10,510 nucleotides of DNA from Euperipatoides rowelli (GCA_003024985.2 PXIH01S0026067.1); one strand, 5' to 3'. Positions 1 through 8,106 are shown, counted from the first letter of the stretch. The notes: generated by a model not told the origin, from the letters alone. Translations and numbers: made by a program.

Positions 1-569
1 TAGTTTATATATGTATATTTATTTCTAATTTTCACAAACTTAAGGACTGAATACCACGGATTCACCCAAATATAAATTATTTTATAATTTTGTGATAGCC
101 TACTACATGTAATGAGAAATCCTCCCCGCCTCTCCCGTTTTTTTAAAAAAAAATTAAAATATTGCTGGCCAGTGGTTTCTCAATACTTCAATAATTAAAT
201 ATACGGTAATTTTAATAATGTCCCTAAGCACATTTTGTATAGCCTTTAATAATGTCTTTAAATAATAATATAAAAAATAAAATGTTATGTGGGGATCCTA
301 AACTTTGTTTGCACCTCAAGGCCTCTCAAATACATAATCAGTTGTTGTTTGGCACATAATTTTATATCCTTGGAAATATTTTACCTAACTTTGTACCCCC
401 CTTCGGGCCCCATTTAATTTTTTTTCAATTTACATGCATTACAAAGAGTGATGAATAGATAATCACATATTATACTGTTTAGGCTATAATATTTTGCTTT
501 GAAAAGGTTTTAGGCAGCTTATTTCCCACCCCCTCCTGTAACTAACCATCCTTGGAGTTTATTAAAAAT

Positions 570-720
570 GGCTTTACATTGCGAAAAGCAATGAATGAGC
601 GAAGTGACTTTAGTGTGTTTGTATGCATATATATTTTAAAAATGTTCAGGCTTTACAAAATGTGATGAATGAGTGAAATAAGTCAATGTGTGTGGAATGA
701 ATGAGCTAAGTGAGTTAGTG
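570..720 (+). repeat. Degenerate short direct repeats with core ATGAATGAGYRAAGTGA
   Basis: A unit starting GGCTTTACA occurs at 570 and again at 649. Each is followed about 20 bases later by a block close to ATGAATGAGCGAAGTGA (591-607) or ATGAATGAGTGAAATAAG (665-682). A third block, AATGAATGAGCTAAGTGAG, lies at 696-714. The second and third blocks are about 32 bases apart and the first two about 75, so the array is irregular. A weaker relative, ACAAAGAGTGATGAATAGAT, is at 441-460. It could be a decayed minisatellite or overlapping remnants of a dispersed repeat. Confidence 0.5.
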
Positions 721-970
721 TATTCATATTTTTGTATGTCCATTTATAACTTGATAATTACAAATTGACTCTGTCAACGCTGAGCATAATGCTAGTTCAA
801 TATAAATACCTCCCCTAGCTGATTTATAAAGCATCATTGGGAGTGTACTTTTCAAGTTTACTGTCCTAATTATTTAAATGTTTGCTTTGTATGTTTTGTT
901 ATTCTAATATTTTAAAATGTTTTGTTTTAAATCTTTATTCTACTGCCAGTTTAAAAATGCACTTTTCTTA

Positions 971-995
971 CATTTTTTTTTCTCGTTTGTTATAG
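971..995 (+). promoter_or_regulatory. Putative 3' splice site (polypyrimidine tract plus AG)
   Basis: A T-rich tract with interspersed C runs from 971 to 990 and is followed by TATAG, putting the intron/exon boundary after 995. This is a good match to a metazoan acceptor. The downstream frame has an in-frame TGA at 1085-1087, so the exon starting at 996 would begin with 5' UTR and the whole protein would sit in one exon. A direct transcription start further upstream cannot be excluded. Confidence 0.55.
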
Positions 996-1025
996 ATTAA
1001 TATTGTCGAGCTCAATATCTCAACA

Positions 1026-1079
1026 ATGGTGAAACATTTAATAATGCTATGTATCACTGACCTGTTTATTCATATCTAG
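1026..1079 (+). other. Upstream ORF 1 (17 codons) in the probable 5' UTR
   Basis: An ATG at 1026 has a strong initiation context (A at -3, G at +4). It opens 17 codons ending at TAG 1077-1079, 26 bases before the main start codon. There is no sign that the peptide itself is conserved. If the transcript includes this region, ribosomes would reach this AUG before the main one, so it could lower translation of the zinc-finger protein or make it depend on reinitiation. Confidence 0.4.
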
Positions 1080-1083
1080 ACCA

Positions 1084-1191
1084 ATGAAACATATTCACTC
1101 GGATAATGAAAGAAAATCTTCTGGCAAAAAAAGCAATGGCTCTCGATATAAAACCCTTGCTCTGCCCAATGTGTATCTTTGCTTGCTATAA
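1084..1191 (+). other. Upstream ORF 2, overlapping the zinc-finger start out of frame
   Basis: An ATG at 1084 (weak context, C at -3) opens 35 codons and stops with TAA at 1189-1191. It therefore overlaps the first 86 bases of the main coding sequence in another frame. The peptide is Lys/Ser-rich and has no recognisable domain. An overlapping uORF usually inhibits the downstream ORF, but the weak context suggests mostly leaky scanning. Confidence 0.35.
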
Positions 1192-3532
1192 TGATATCGA
1201 ATTAGAACAGCATTTTCAGATTCACTCAAATGAAAATTCTATCAATAATATTGTTATTTCTCAAGTGAAATCTGATGTACCGGAAACATTTTATGCTTGT
1301 CAAGTTTGTGATTTTATGAGCGCAGGAGAAGAACAGCTTGAGAGCCATTATAAAAATAAACATCCGATGAACAATAATTCCCAAGAAATAGTCACTAAAA
1401 CTACTATGCCATCACAATCCCTCAGTAATAATAAAATAGATTCCAGTTTTGGTGAATTACCCGTTATGAAACCTGTAAGCGAAACTATTCCTGTTGTATC
1501 CGGTCCATTATATGCATGTGCATTTTGCGGTTTATATGGTTCAAGTTTAGAATCGGTGCAATTTCATTATCAAAGTCAACATCTTGATATTTTTAAAACA
1601 TTTTTATTGCAAGAAGGAATTATTAGACCAACTAAGAACCAACCAATTCTTTCCATGGAACAGATTAACAAAATGATACAAACACAACCGTCTAGATTTC
1701 CAACTATTAGGCCTGCTATTCCACCTGAAATTAGAAATGTTTATATACCAGTATCACACCCAATGACAAAAATGCATTCTTCAAGCAACATTTCATTTAG
1801 AACCATTGTACCTAACTTATCCATTAGCCCATCATCTCAAACCAGTTTATCACAACATGACAAGGATGTTCAATGTGTCAAATCACCTGAATCAGTCCCC
1901 AGTTTTGAGATTTCTGATCCAAAATTAATTAATGTTAATTTTTCTGGATTATGTAACATCAAAATGAATAGTTTAGAATCTGCGTACAATCTCATGGCAA
2001 TGAATCAAGAAAATTCACAAACAGCTAATAAAATGTTAAATCAGTGTATTATTCCTAATAACTTGAAAAAATTTGATTTAAAAAATGATAATCAAAATAC
2101 AATTTTAGAAAAGGAACATATACAGACTAATTATACAGGGAATTGTAATACAACTGAAAGCCAAAATAAAGTGGACATAACTGTTCCAATTACAAATATA
2201 AAAAATGAGTTGAATGACCAGCAAGAAGACATTCAGATTGCAACTGAACCAACACCTAATTCAGATGCAGCTGATAAAGATTCATTAAAACACAGTGTGA
2301 ATGTTGAACTGATTTATGATAAAAAAAAATTAATAAATTGTCCTGACATTTTATTCTCCTGTGATGCTTGTGGTTACGTTGACAAAAAGATCAAGTTCAT
2401 GAAAGCTCATCTGCGAGAGAATCATGAACAAGGCTCCTGGAGCGCAATGGAAGTGAAATTTTTTCATTCTGAAGAAATCAAAGATGATGTAGGGAACTCC
2501 ATACAAAATGTTCCATATAAAAGCTCTCAAGAATCTGGATATAGGGAAGTGGGATTTTTATGTCAGTCTTGTAGTTTTCATACACATTCACATATCATAA
2601 TATCAAGGCATAATATATATGTTCATAAGAAGAAAGGATCTTATCTTTATGTAGAAATTAGGAATTTATTACTCAATGAAAGCTTGAAAAATAATGTTAA
2701 GATTTTGGAATCAGTACTGCCATCGAATAGGAAAAACACACGGAATAGTTTGGACAATTCAGCACCTAAATGTCAGGATTGCAGTAAAGATTTTCTTTCT
2801 TTGGTGGAACTCAAAAGGCATTTAATAACTACTAATCACATTTTACATTGTCATTTTTGTTCTTTTTTTACTAAAATACCAAATGCATTATCTCACCACA
2901 ATTATCGTAAACATGCTAACACGTTACCAAAATCTTTAGAAAAAAAGGCTCACAAATGTCCCCATTGTCCTTATATTTCACCATTATATTTTAAGATAAT
3001 AAATCACATCAGATTACAACACAAAGATGGTCATAAATATCAGTGTGATTCATGCTATAAAACATTTGCTACTATTGTTCAATTTGATAATCATTGTCGA
3101 GTGCATAAGCAGTTACGACCATTTCCATGCAAACATTGTAGTTATGGAGCTCGTAATGAATCTCTTCTTAAACGACATATTCGAAACCATCATAGTTTTG
3201 AAAAATCTGTTCAATGTCCATTTTGTAATTTCCTATCAGCTACCCGCTACAGTATTATTCCACATCTCAAAAACAAACATGCCACTTGGATTCAAGGTAT
3301 AGCAACCATTATTAGACTTGTAATGAAAGACACTCCAGTGATTCACCAAAAAAACTCAGATATTAGTAGCATTTTGGTGTCTAGTTCAATTACTAAAGAT
3401 ACTGAGGTGCCAAAGGAAACAAAAACAGAATGTTTTGTTGAACTAAATGATGGATTTGACAGTGATGATTTTTTTAGTTCTGATGATATGACTGAAGAAG
3501 ATAATGAAATTGAAACAAAAATAAAAAGGTGA
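1106..3532 (+). CDS. C2H2 zinc-finger protein with 11 fingers, probable nuclear DNA-binding factor
   Basis: This intact 808-residue ORF encodes 11 C2H2 fingers, seen as Cys/Cys...His/His sets. Three are N-terminal: C20/C23-H36/H40, C65/C68-H81/H86 and C138/C141-H154/H159. Eight are C-terminal, starting at C419, C486, C556, C582, C618, C647, C675 and C704, the last ending at H725. Most have HX4H spacing and lack the usual Phe; finger 6 has HX5H. Only finger 9 (C647/C650-H663/H667, Phe654) is near the classical form, and only the 9-10 link (KQLRPFP) recalls the TGEKP linker. Residues 160-418 form an Asn/Ser/Thr-rich, probably disordered spacer. The tail (about 782-802) is strongly acidic and could bind a partner. 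ATG 1106 has A at -3, and an in-frame TGA at 1085 rules out an earlier start in this exon. The layout resembles REST-like or hunchback-like multi-finger regulators, but I cannot assign an orthologue. A role in binding DNA in the nucleus is inferred from the fingers. Confidence 0.92.
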   Translation: MKENLLAKKAMALDIKPLLCPMCIFACYNDIELEQHFQIHSNENSINNIVISQVKSDVPETFYACQVCDFMSAGEEQLESHYKNKHPMNNNSQEIVTKTTMPSQSLSNNKIDSSFGELPVMKPVSETIPVVSGPLYACAFCGLYGSSLESVQFHYQSQHLDIFKTFLLQEGIIRPTKNQPILSMEQINKMIQTQPSRFPTIRPAIPPEIRNVYIPVSHPMTKMHSSSNISFRTIVPNLSISPSSQTSLSQHDKDVQCVKSPESVPSFEISDPKLINVNFSGLCNIKMNSLESAYNLMAMNQENSQTANKMLNQCIIPNNLKKFDLKNDNQNTILEKEHIQTNYTGNCNTTESQNKVDITVPITNIKNELNDQQEDIQIATEPTPNSDAADKDSLKHSVNVELIYDKKKLINCPDILFSCDACGYVDKKIKFMKAHLRENHEQGSWSAMEVKFFHSEEIKDDVGNSIQNVPYKSSQESGYREVGFLCQSCSFHTHSHIIISRHNIYVHKKKGSYLYVEIRNLLLNESLKNNVKILESVLPSNRKNTRNSLDNSAPKCQDCSKDFLSLVELKRHLITTNHILHCHFCSFFTKIPNALSHHNYRKHANTLPKSLEKKAHKCPHCPYISPLYFKIINHIRLQHKDGHKYQCDSCYKTFATIVQFDNHCRVHKQLRPFPCKHCSYGARNESLLKRHIRNHHSFEKSVQCPFCNFLSATRYSIIPHLKNKHATWIQGIATIIRLVMKDTPVIHQKNSDISSILVSSSITKDTEVPKETKTECFVELNDGFDSDDFFSSDDMTEEDNEIETKIKR

Positions 3533-3735
3533 TAAAAAGATTAAAAGAAAGAAGTTAAATAATAAATAGAACAGTAGTTGTTTGTGAATTATGAAAAGAG
3601 AAATGATAATTAAAATTGATAACGATTCCAATTTTGGTACGAATAGTGTAAATTATTTATATAGATTCATTAGTTACTTTCAATTGTTATATTTACTTAT
3701 TTTTTAAATAAATGTTTGATTGTTTTTTTTAAATT
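3533..3735 (+). terminator. 3' UTR with polyadenylation signals
   Basis: After the stop codon an early AATAAA lies at 3561-3566. A second AATAAA lies at 3707-3712, followed at once by a T/G-rich element (TGTTTGATTGTTTTTTTT, 3713-3730). The second has the better downstream element, so the mRNA most likely ends around 3715-3735, giving a short 3' UTR of about 200 bases. The first may serve as an alternative site. Confidence 0.55.
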
Positions 3736-4020
3736 TAATCTAAAGTTATAAAATTTTTCACAAAACATTTGGGTGTTTTAAATTATATTCAGATATAACT
3801 TACAGTACACTCCAGTAGCAGTTCACATTTCTGTGTCACCATTCAAAATCTGATGGCTAAAACAGATTTGAATTATATTAATCTTAATCTTCGTAAAATC
3901 ATTTTGCAAAATATAACTAGAGGTTGTGCTTATTATCAAAAATTTACATTAAAAATATATAATCTAATGCTTACAAAAGCAATTTAATTTTTAAATGACA
4001 TACTGTATTAACTTCCTAAT
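3736..4020. other. AT-rich intergenic DNA, nothing recognised
   Basis: No ORF, RNA gene or mobile-element protein remnant is visible on either strand. It lies between the zinc-finger gene's polyadenylation region and the possible SINE-like insertion. Confidence 0.6.
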
Positions 4021-4320
4021 GGGAAATTTTTGCAAACTTAATATAAATAATAATTTGCATGAGGAAAGATAGACTCATGCAGTTTGTCCCAGACTGGAGG
4101 ATGCAAATGTTTGATATACCCATGTGAACCCATGCATCAAGTTCATGAATTAATGGCTCCACATGAGCATAAATGAGACAGGATGATAGCATGTTCTACC
4201 CTGGTCAACTTGAGGTACTCACTCCGACCTCAGAATTACCAGTAAAGACCATGGTTATCAGTTAGAGAGTTGGATGAATAAGAATGTTTAGTAAGAGGGA
4301 AGGGAAATTTTTGCCAACTT
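4021..4320 (-). mobile_element. Possible SINE-like retroposon flanked by a 19-base target-site duplication
   Basis: GGGAAATTTTTGCAAACTT at 4021-4039 recurs as GGGAAATTTTTGCCAACTT at 4302-4320 (18 of 19 bases), enclosing 262 bases less AT-biased than their surroundings. A 19-base near-perfect duplication fits LINE-mediated insertion. The left inner edge is AT-only (AATATAAATAATAATTT), which read on the minus strand would be the 3' tail, hence the strand call. The insert contains an 8-bp hairpin (TGCATGAG 4056-4063 with CTCATGCA 4074-4081). I see no ORF and no convincing tRNA-type A/B boxes, so the family is unknown. It could also be a chance repeat around a unique segment. Confidence 0.45.
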
Positions 4321-4976
4321 TTCTACATAAAAAAATGAGTGATTATGCAATATATTTTTAATGAAACCTAACTTTAATAATTTCTTGCTTAATTATATTT
4401 TTTTAATACCGCTACATATTGGACTATTTACAATCAGTTATAAAAAAATCGATTAACAATTATCATAGCTGCCAAGTGTTCCAATTTTTTTGTATTTGAA
4501 TTTACGATTATTTTAGTCAATTTGTAATTTTCACTTTTTTTTAAATTAAATTACCCCCAAATTTTAACTACTGGAATTGAACTCATTCTATCATTTAAAT
4601 ATTAAGAGCAGTCAGGACTCGGCTACACATTTGCTCACTTGTCAGTTGTCAAAATAATAAGTAAACACAATCATTGAAGCCTATTCATTCTATTTTTAAA
4701 AAAAGAACTAGTTCTAGTGTCAAGTTTGTTTGTGGGAAATATGCTTTGTAGTGAATATTTTTTAGCTTCCCTATTGCTATCCCTTTTAATCCATGCCTTG
4801 GCCAAAAAATCTATAGCTTAATTATTTCCCTGTTCAAATTTGTCAAACCAAAATAAAATGTTACTATCAGTTGTTTGAAATTACAGAAATTCAGTTAATT
4901 ACAATAAGTTATACCATGAAGTGTTCTAATATTTCCTTATGTTTTCTTTACACATTTTTTTTTTATCTATTCGATT
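4321..4976. other. AT-rich DNA between the SINE candidate and the LINE C-terminus
   Basis: No clear gene is visible. The minus-strand sequence at about 4910-4976, just past the last long LINE ORF, encodes scattered Cys and His residues that could be what is left of a LINE C-terminal zinc knuckle, followed by the 3' UTR. This is too weak to call. The retrotransposon's true 3' end is not visible: I found no clear poly(A) or microsatellite tail. Confidence 0.4.
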
Positions 4977-5335
4977 TCATCTACAGTATACTACTATTAA
5001 AGGTAAACTCTCAGTTATTGCCTTGAAAAGGAGCCTACTTCTTAAACTATTATTATAAATATTATCATAACTTGGCTTGTTTTTATTAGGCCCTACTTCA
5101 ATGTGGACTAAAAGACAAAATTTGTTGAACATTAATGCAGGGTTATTTATCGAGAGATTAAATTTTTTCCAATCAAGATAACTGTCAATCTTTATTTCTA
5201 AGTTACTATCAAAATACACAGACAAATACTGTACCATATCCAACCATTTAAAATTTACTTTTTCCTCCCCTTTCATCAAAATTTGACCACCCATTTCCTA
5301 CTTTATTGAATCGAGTGCTGTTAATGAGTTATCTC
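4977..5335 (-). pseudogene. C-terminal domain of the minus-strand LINE ORF2
   Basis: The longest surviving open segment of the element (105 codons, 5294-4977) begins EMGGQILMKGEEKVNFKWLD. Upstream are QNRLGCNILG and ALDSIK (about 5296-5360, one in-frame TAG inside). Together these match the NRLGR.ILG...ALEAIRGEMGW block that follows the thumb in one LINE group. It ends with SLRSRLLFKAITESLPL, which resembles the SRLLFKART stretch that precedes the terminal zinc knuckle in relatives. A stop codon then ends the segment before the Cys residues would appear. On its own it looks like an unknown 105-residue protein, but its position and the motifs on both sides identify it. Confidence 0.75.
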
Positions 5336-5789
5336 CTAAAATATTGCAACCCAATCTATTTTGTATTGTTAGCTGATCTTGCATTACTAGAATCTATTAT
5401 CTCATTCGCATAAGTCCTGCACCCATTACTGTTTTCCATAATATCCTACCTAAATCACATTTATTATACCATTTATATGTAATGTGCTTAAACATATCCT
5501 ACAGACTTATTAATTTTTGTTATAATCTCCTCACGTTTTTTTAATATGTTTATCTGTAGTTAACGTTATTCCTAGATATTTATAAGATTCTATTTCAATC
5601 ATAGTTTCCTTATTCAAGTTAAATTTGGTATTACTTTTTCCTTGTTAATAATCATTATCTGACTCTTAGGCTACCTAAACTAAATTTATATGAAGATCTG
5701 TGGCAAATTCATCAACAATATCTAAAGGTTTTTGCAAGTCCAGCACATTATTTGAAAACCTGTAAGTAGCATGTCATCAAATCTAAATT

Positions 5790-5800
5790 CCCCCCCCCCC
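5790..5800 (+). repeat. C11 homopolymer inside the LINE RT
   Basis: Eleven consecutive C residues (G11 on the LINE coding strand) lie about 12 bases on the 5' coding side of the F.DD box. A run like this is prone to slippage and may be one of the frameshift sites that disabled the ORF, or an assembly length error. Confidence 0.8.
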
Positions 5801-6768
5801 ACTATGTTCTAATCTAAAGGTAAAATCACTAATAATTAATGTAAATAGGTTTGGTGATAATAAGCATCCCTGTTTTATTCCTACTTTTGAATCTATCCAA
5901 TCGGATTCCCAGTCGTAGAGGTAATACTTTATTATAATTTAAATTCCTTAAAATTCTAATGAATTTTCTTGAAAATTCTTTCTTTGACAATGTTATCCAT
6001 ATTCCTTCATGAATTATTCTATTGTATGCTTTCTGAATATCCAAAAAAAGCTAACTATAATGGTTTATTATTTTTATGGGAGAAATCCATAATAGGTCTA
6101 TTGTTTAATTATCTTAAAACCATTTTTCAATTCCCCCAAAACATTTTTTTTCTATTATTCTATCTAACCTATATTTGAGGATTGCTGCAAATAATTTACC
6201 TAAGTTACTTATAATACTGATTGGTCTATAATTATCATGTTTTTATTTTGGCCTTTATGTAGCAGCTTCACTCTACTCTTTCCAGCTACCGTATCTGGAA
6301 TTGTTTAGATTTTAAAACCCCATTAAAGAGTGCTGTTGAATTAAAATATCTCCCCAATTTTTTTAGAAATTCATTAGCAATATTATTAATTCCCACTGCT
6401 TTACAATTTTTAAGTTGCTTAATTTGCAGCTTTACTTTGTTAACACATATTTTTTATATTATTATTTTTTTTTGTATTGTACTAGGATTACGTAAAATAT
6501 GTTGGTTCATTTCTCTATTGTCCATATCTCCCCAAAACTTGGTCAAGTATTTATTAATATCATTATCCTGTTAATTACAACCCCTCATCATTATTAACTC
6601 CCTCAATTTCTATTTGGTTTTCTTTATTTAAACTATTAATATAATGTCATAAAAATTTAGAAGATTCTTTACCTGAAGATAAAATTCTATCATTAGTTTA
6701 TTTACTTACTTTAGCCTTCTTTCTATCCAAAATATGACTGGCATATTTCTAGCCACAATATAACAAAC

Positions 6769-6812
6769 AAATTATACGAGTATATATTTTTTTCAATATA
6801 CTCATATAATTT
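6769..6812. repeat. Inverted repeat (17-bp arms, 10-base loop)
   Basis: AAATTATACGAGTATAT (6769-6785) is the reverse complement of ATATACTCATATAATTT (6796-6812) except for one position. It lies in the LINE endonuclease-RT linker. It could be a microsatellite-derived foldback, since the arms are AT-rich, and no function is implied. Confidence 0.7.
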
Positions 6813-7206
6813 GATTTAAGTTATCCTGTACTTCTATTATCTTTTCTGGATTTTCTCCATTAATACAAACACAAATATGACGGACAACAACAGACTATAG
6901 TCCAGCGAGGTTGTTCCTGTTACAATATCTTATTCATTTATTATATATCATGTACAATAGGAAATACATATTTTATCCTACTATATAAATCACTAGTGAA
7001 TCACCTTTATAAAAATGCACATGTCCGACTTTGTTATAAATCCATAAAAAAATCTAAATGTGTGATGTCTATGCGCCTTAAACTCACATTAGAATTTTTT
7101 CTTATTAAACAATGAGATGCAGTATGATACTGTATATTGTTAATAATGATAATATAAAGGAAATATTTTTTTCTTTTGAATATGGGGAAACATTAAGGAT
7201 TTATAT

Positions 7207-7711
7207 TTAACCCTAGTCGGGCGCAATATGAAAAGTCACATAGTCAGGCGCAATAACATTTTATTATGTAAGCAAATATTTTTTTTTTTTTTTTACAAAA
7301 AGACAACTCGGTTATACGTCAAAAAAAAAAAAAGATAGATACAAAGTATTTAGTCAATAATGATAATAATTGTTGGCATTTATTTATATACCGGTACCAA
7401 TAGTTTATTACACTTAAATAACAAGTTTTAAAATTATAAATGTTTTTGTAAAAAAAAAATATTTTTGAAATTAACATATAAAGTCTAATAGGGAAAAAAA
7501 CTGTTTCATCAACGGGCGCAATGAATCTAATAGATCAAAATTGACCTCCATGACCTTGGGTACTTTCAGTCAAACTTTTTTATATCTATTGAAAGAGGGT
7601 ATCATGATAGGAAAGTAGTGGTGGGAGTTTCTACCTACTAAAATAAAGCTGCAATTTGGATAATAATAATGCATGTATCTGTCAGATCAGTTGCGCCCGA
7701 CGTAGGGTTAA
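7207..7711. mobile_element. Nonautonomous piggyBac-like MITE with TTAA target sites
   Basis: The left end is TTAA (7207-7210) then CCCTAGTCGGGCGCAA (7211-7226). The right end is TTGCGCCCGACGTAGGG (7691-7707) then TTAA (7708-7711). The two ends are inverted repeats of 16-17 bases differing by one inserted base. CCCTA termini with a TTAA duplication are the hallmark of the piggyBac superfamily. The interior is about 460 bases and has no transposase ORF, so the element depends on a transposase made elsewhere. Subterminal copies of the terminal motif occur at 7241-7254 (TAGTCAGGCGCAAT) and 7514-7522 (GGGCGCAAT). The interior also has T16 (7279-7294) and A13 (7321-7333) runs. It is inserted in, or next to other insertions in, the LINE. 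Confidence 0.82.
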
Positions 7712-7740
7712 AATCATTTTGGCAAATAGCATTTTTTTTG

Positions 7741-7851
7741 TTTGTGAAATAATAAATGGGCAGAGGAGGTATGGGGGATGGGTTAGGAGTTTGTAAAATA
7801 ATAAATGGAGGTTGGGTTAGGAATGAGGGTATGGGGTAGGAGAGGGAGGGG
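7741..7851 (+). repeat. G-rich tandem duplication with G-quadruplex potential
   Basis: Two units of about 50 bases start with TTTGTGAAATAATAAATGG (7741) and TTTGTAAAATAATAAATGG (7790), 18 of 19 bases identical. Each is followed by a G-rich half with GGTATGGGG and GGGTTAGG blocks, the order partly shuffled. At 7827-7851 four runs of three or four G are separated by loops of 3, 7 and 1 bases, meeting the usual G-quadruplex pattern on the plus strand. A minus-strand ORF across it is a by-product of the repeat. Confidence 0.65.
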
Positions 7852-7860
7852 ATAACTAAG

Positions 7861-7888
7861 GCCCTTTGTATTTCAATTTTCAAAGGGC
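7861..7888. repeat. Perfect 8-bp hairpin GCCCTTTG/CAAAGGGC
   Basis: GCCCTTTG (7861-7868) pairs exactly with CAAAGGGC (7881-7888) across a 12-base loop. On the minus strand the downstream side reads TAACTAGCTGAAAAGCCC, which may be an end or conserved core of a dispersed repeat, but I cannot name the family. Confidence 0.6.
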
Positions 7889-8106
7889 TTTTCAGCTAGT
7901 TACATATAAAAGTATGCAGTAAACAATTGTCAAAACAAACAAATTACAAAAAAAATACATAATAAGCATGTTCAATATAAAATTTCAAAACAAGCAAAAA
8001 TATCCTGTACAAAATAGCATGATAATATTGTAAATAAATGTCAAGTAGCCTACCTTAAAATAGAGCAAAATAGTTTATCTTAATCTTGATTAGGCTCCTT
8101 CAATTA

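Larger units (their letters stand above)
1..995. other. Noncoding upstream DNA, probable intron or gene-flanking region
   Basis: This AT-rich stretch has no substantial ORF on either strand and no recognisable protein remnant. It ends in a pyrimidine-rich tract followed by AG, so its right part is best read as the intron before the zinc-finger coding exon. Inside it is a degenerate repeat (about 570-720). There are short C-rich or T-rich patches at 122-150 and 396-426. No upstream exon could be located by eye. Confidence 0.5.
5336..6868 (-). pseudogene. Reverse transcriptase domain of the minus-strand LINE
   Basis: The domain copies element RNA into DNA at the nicked target. Motifs in order on the minus strand are: linker INGENPEKIIEV (about 6825-6865); KQLKNCKAVGINNIANEFL (about 6365-6421); SRVKLLHKG; YRPISIISNLGKLFAAIL (about 6180-6232); LDIQKAYN (6021-6044), with the first catalytic Asp at 6039-6041; GIKQGCLLSPNLFTL (about 5839-5882), matching RQGC.LSP; FDDMLLTGF (about 5755-5780), in which both Asp codons of the F.DD box (5773-5778) survive; and ESYKYLGITLTTD (5552-5590). 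These lie in several frames, with stops between them, and a C11 run (5790-5800) sits just upstream of the DD box. The catalytic residues remain but the gene is broken. Confidence 0.85.
6870..8060. other. Block of about 1.2 kb interrupting the LINE
   Basis: LINE-like coding signal stops after the ERRYW linker motif (about 8100) on one side and resumes with INGENPEKII (about 6865) on the other. Between them no LINE motif is seen. The block holds the MITE (7207-7711), a G-rich duplicated tract (7741-7851) and a hairpin (7861-7888). The rest (about 6900-7200 and 7890-8060) is AT-rich with nothing recognised. The outer boundaries are approximate because the linker is poorly conserved. Confidence 0.5.

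Noticed and set aside
801-840. TATAAATA at 801-808, a possible core promoter for the zinc-finger gene.
   Set aside because: Such a motif is common by chance in AT-rich DNA, no good initiator follows at about +30, and the splice acceptor at 995 points to an upstream start.
3027-3302. Plus-strand ORF of 91 codons.
   Set aside because: It lies wholly within the zinc-finger coding sequence in another frame.
5969-6178. Plus-strand ORF of 69 codons, hydrophobic.
   Set aside because: It is antisense to the LINE RT block containing LDIQKAYN.
7638-7883. Minus-strand ORF of 81 codons, Pro/Ile-rich.
   Set aside because: It crosses the MITE terminal repeat and the G-rich duplication; its composition is explained by the repeat.
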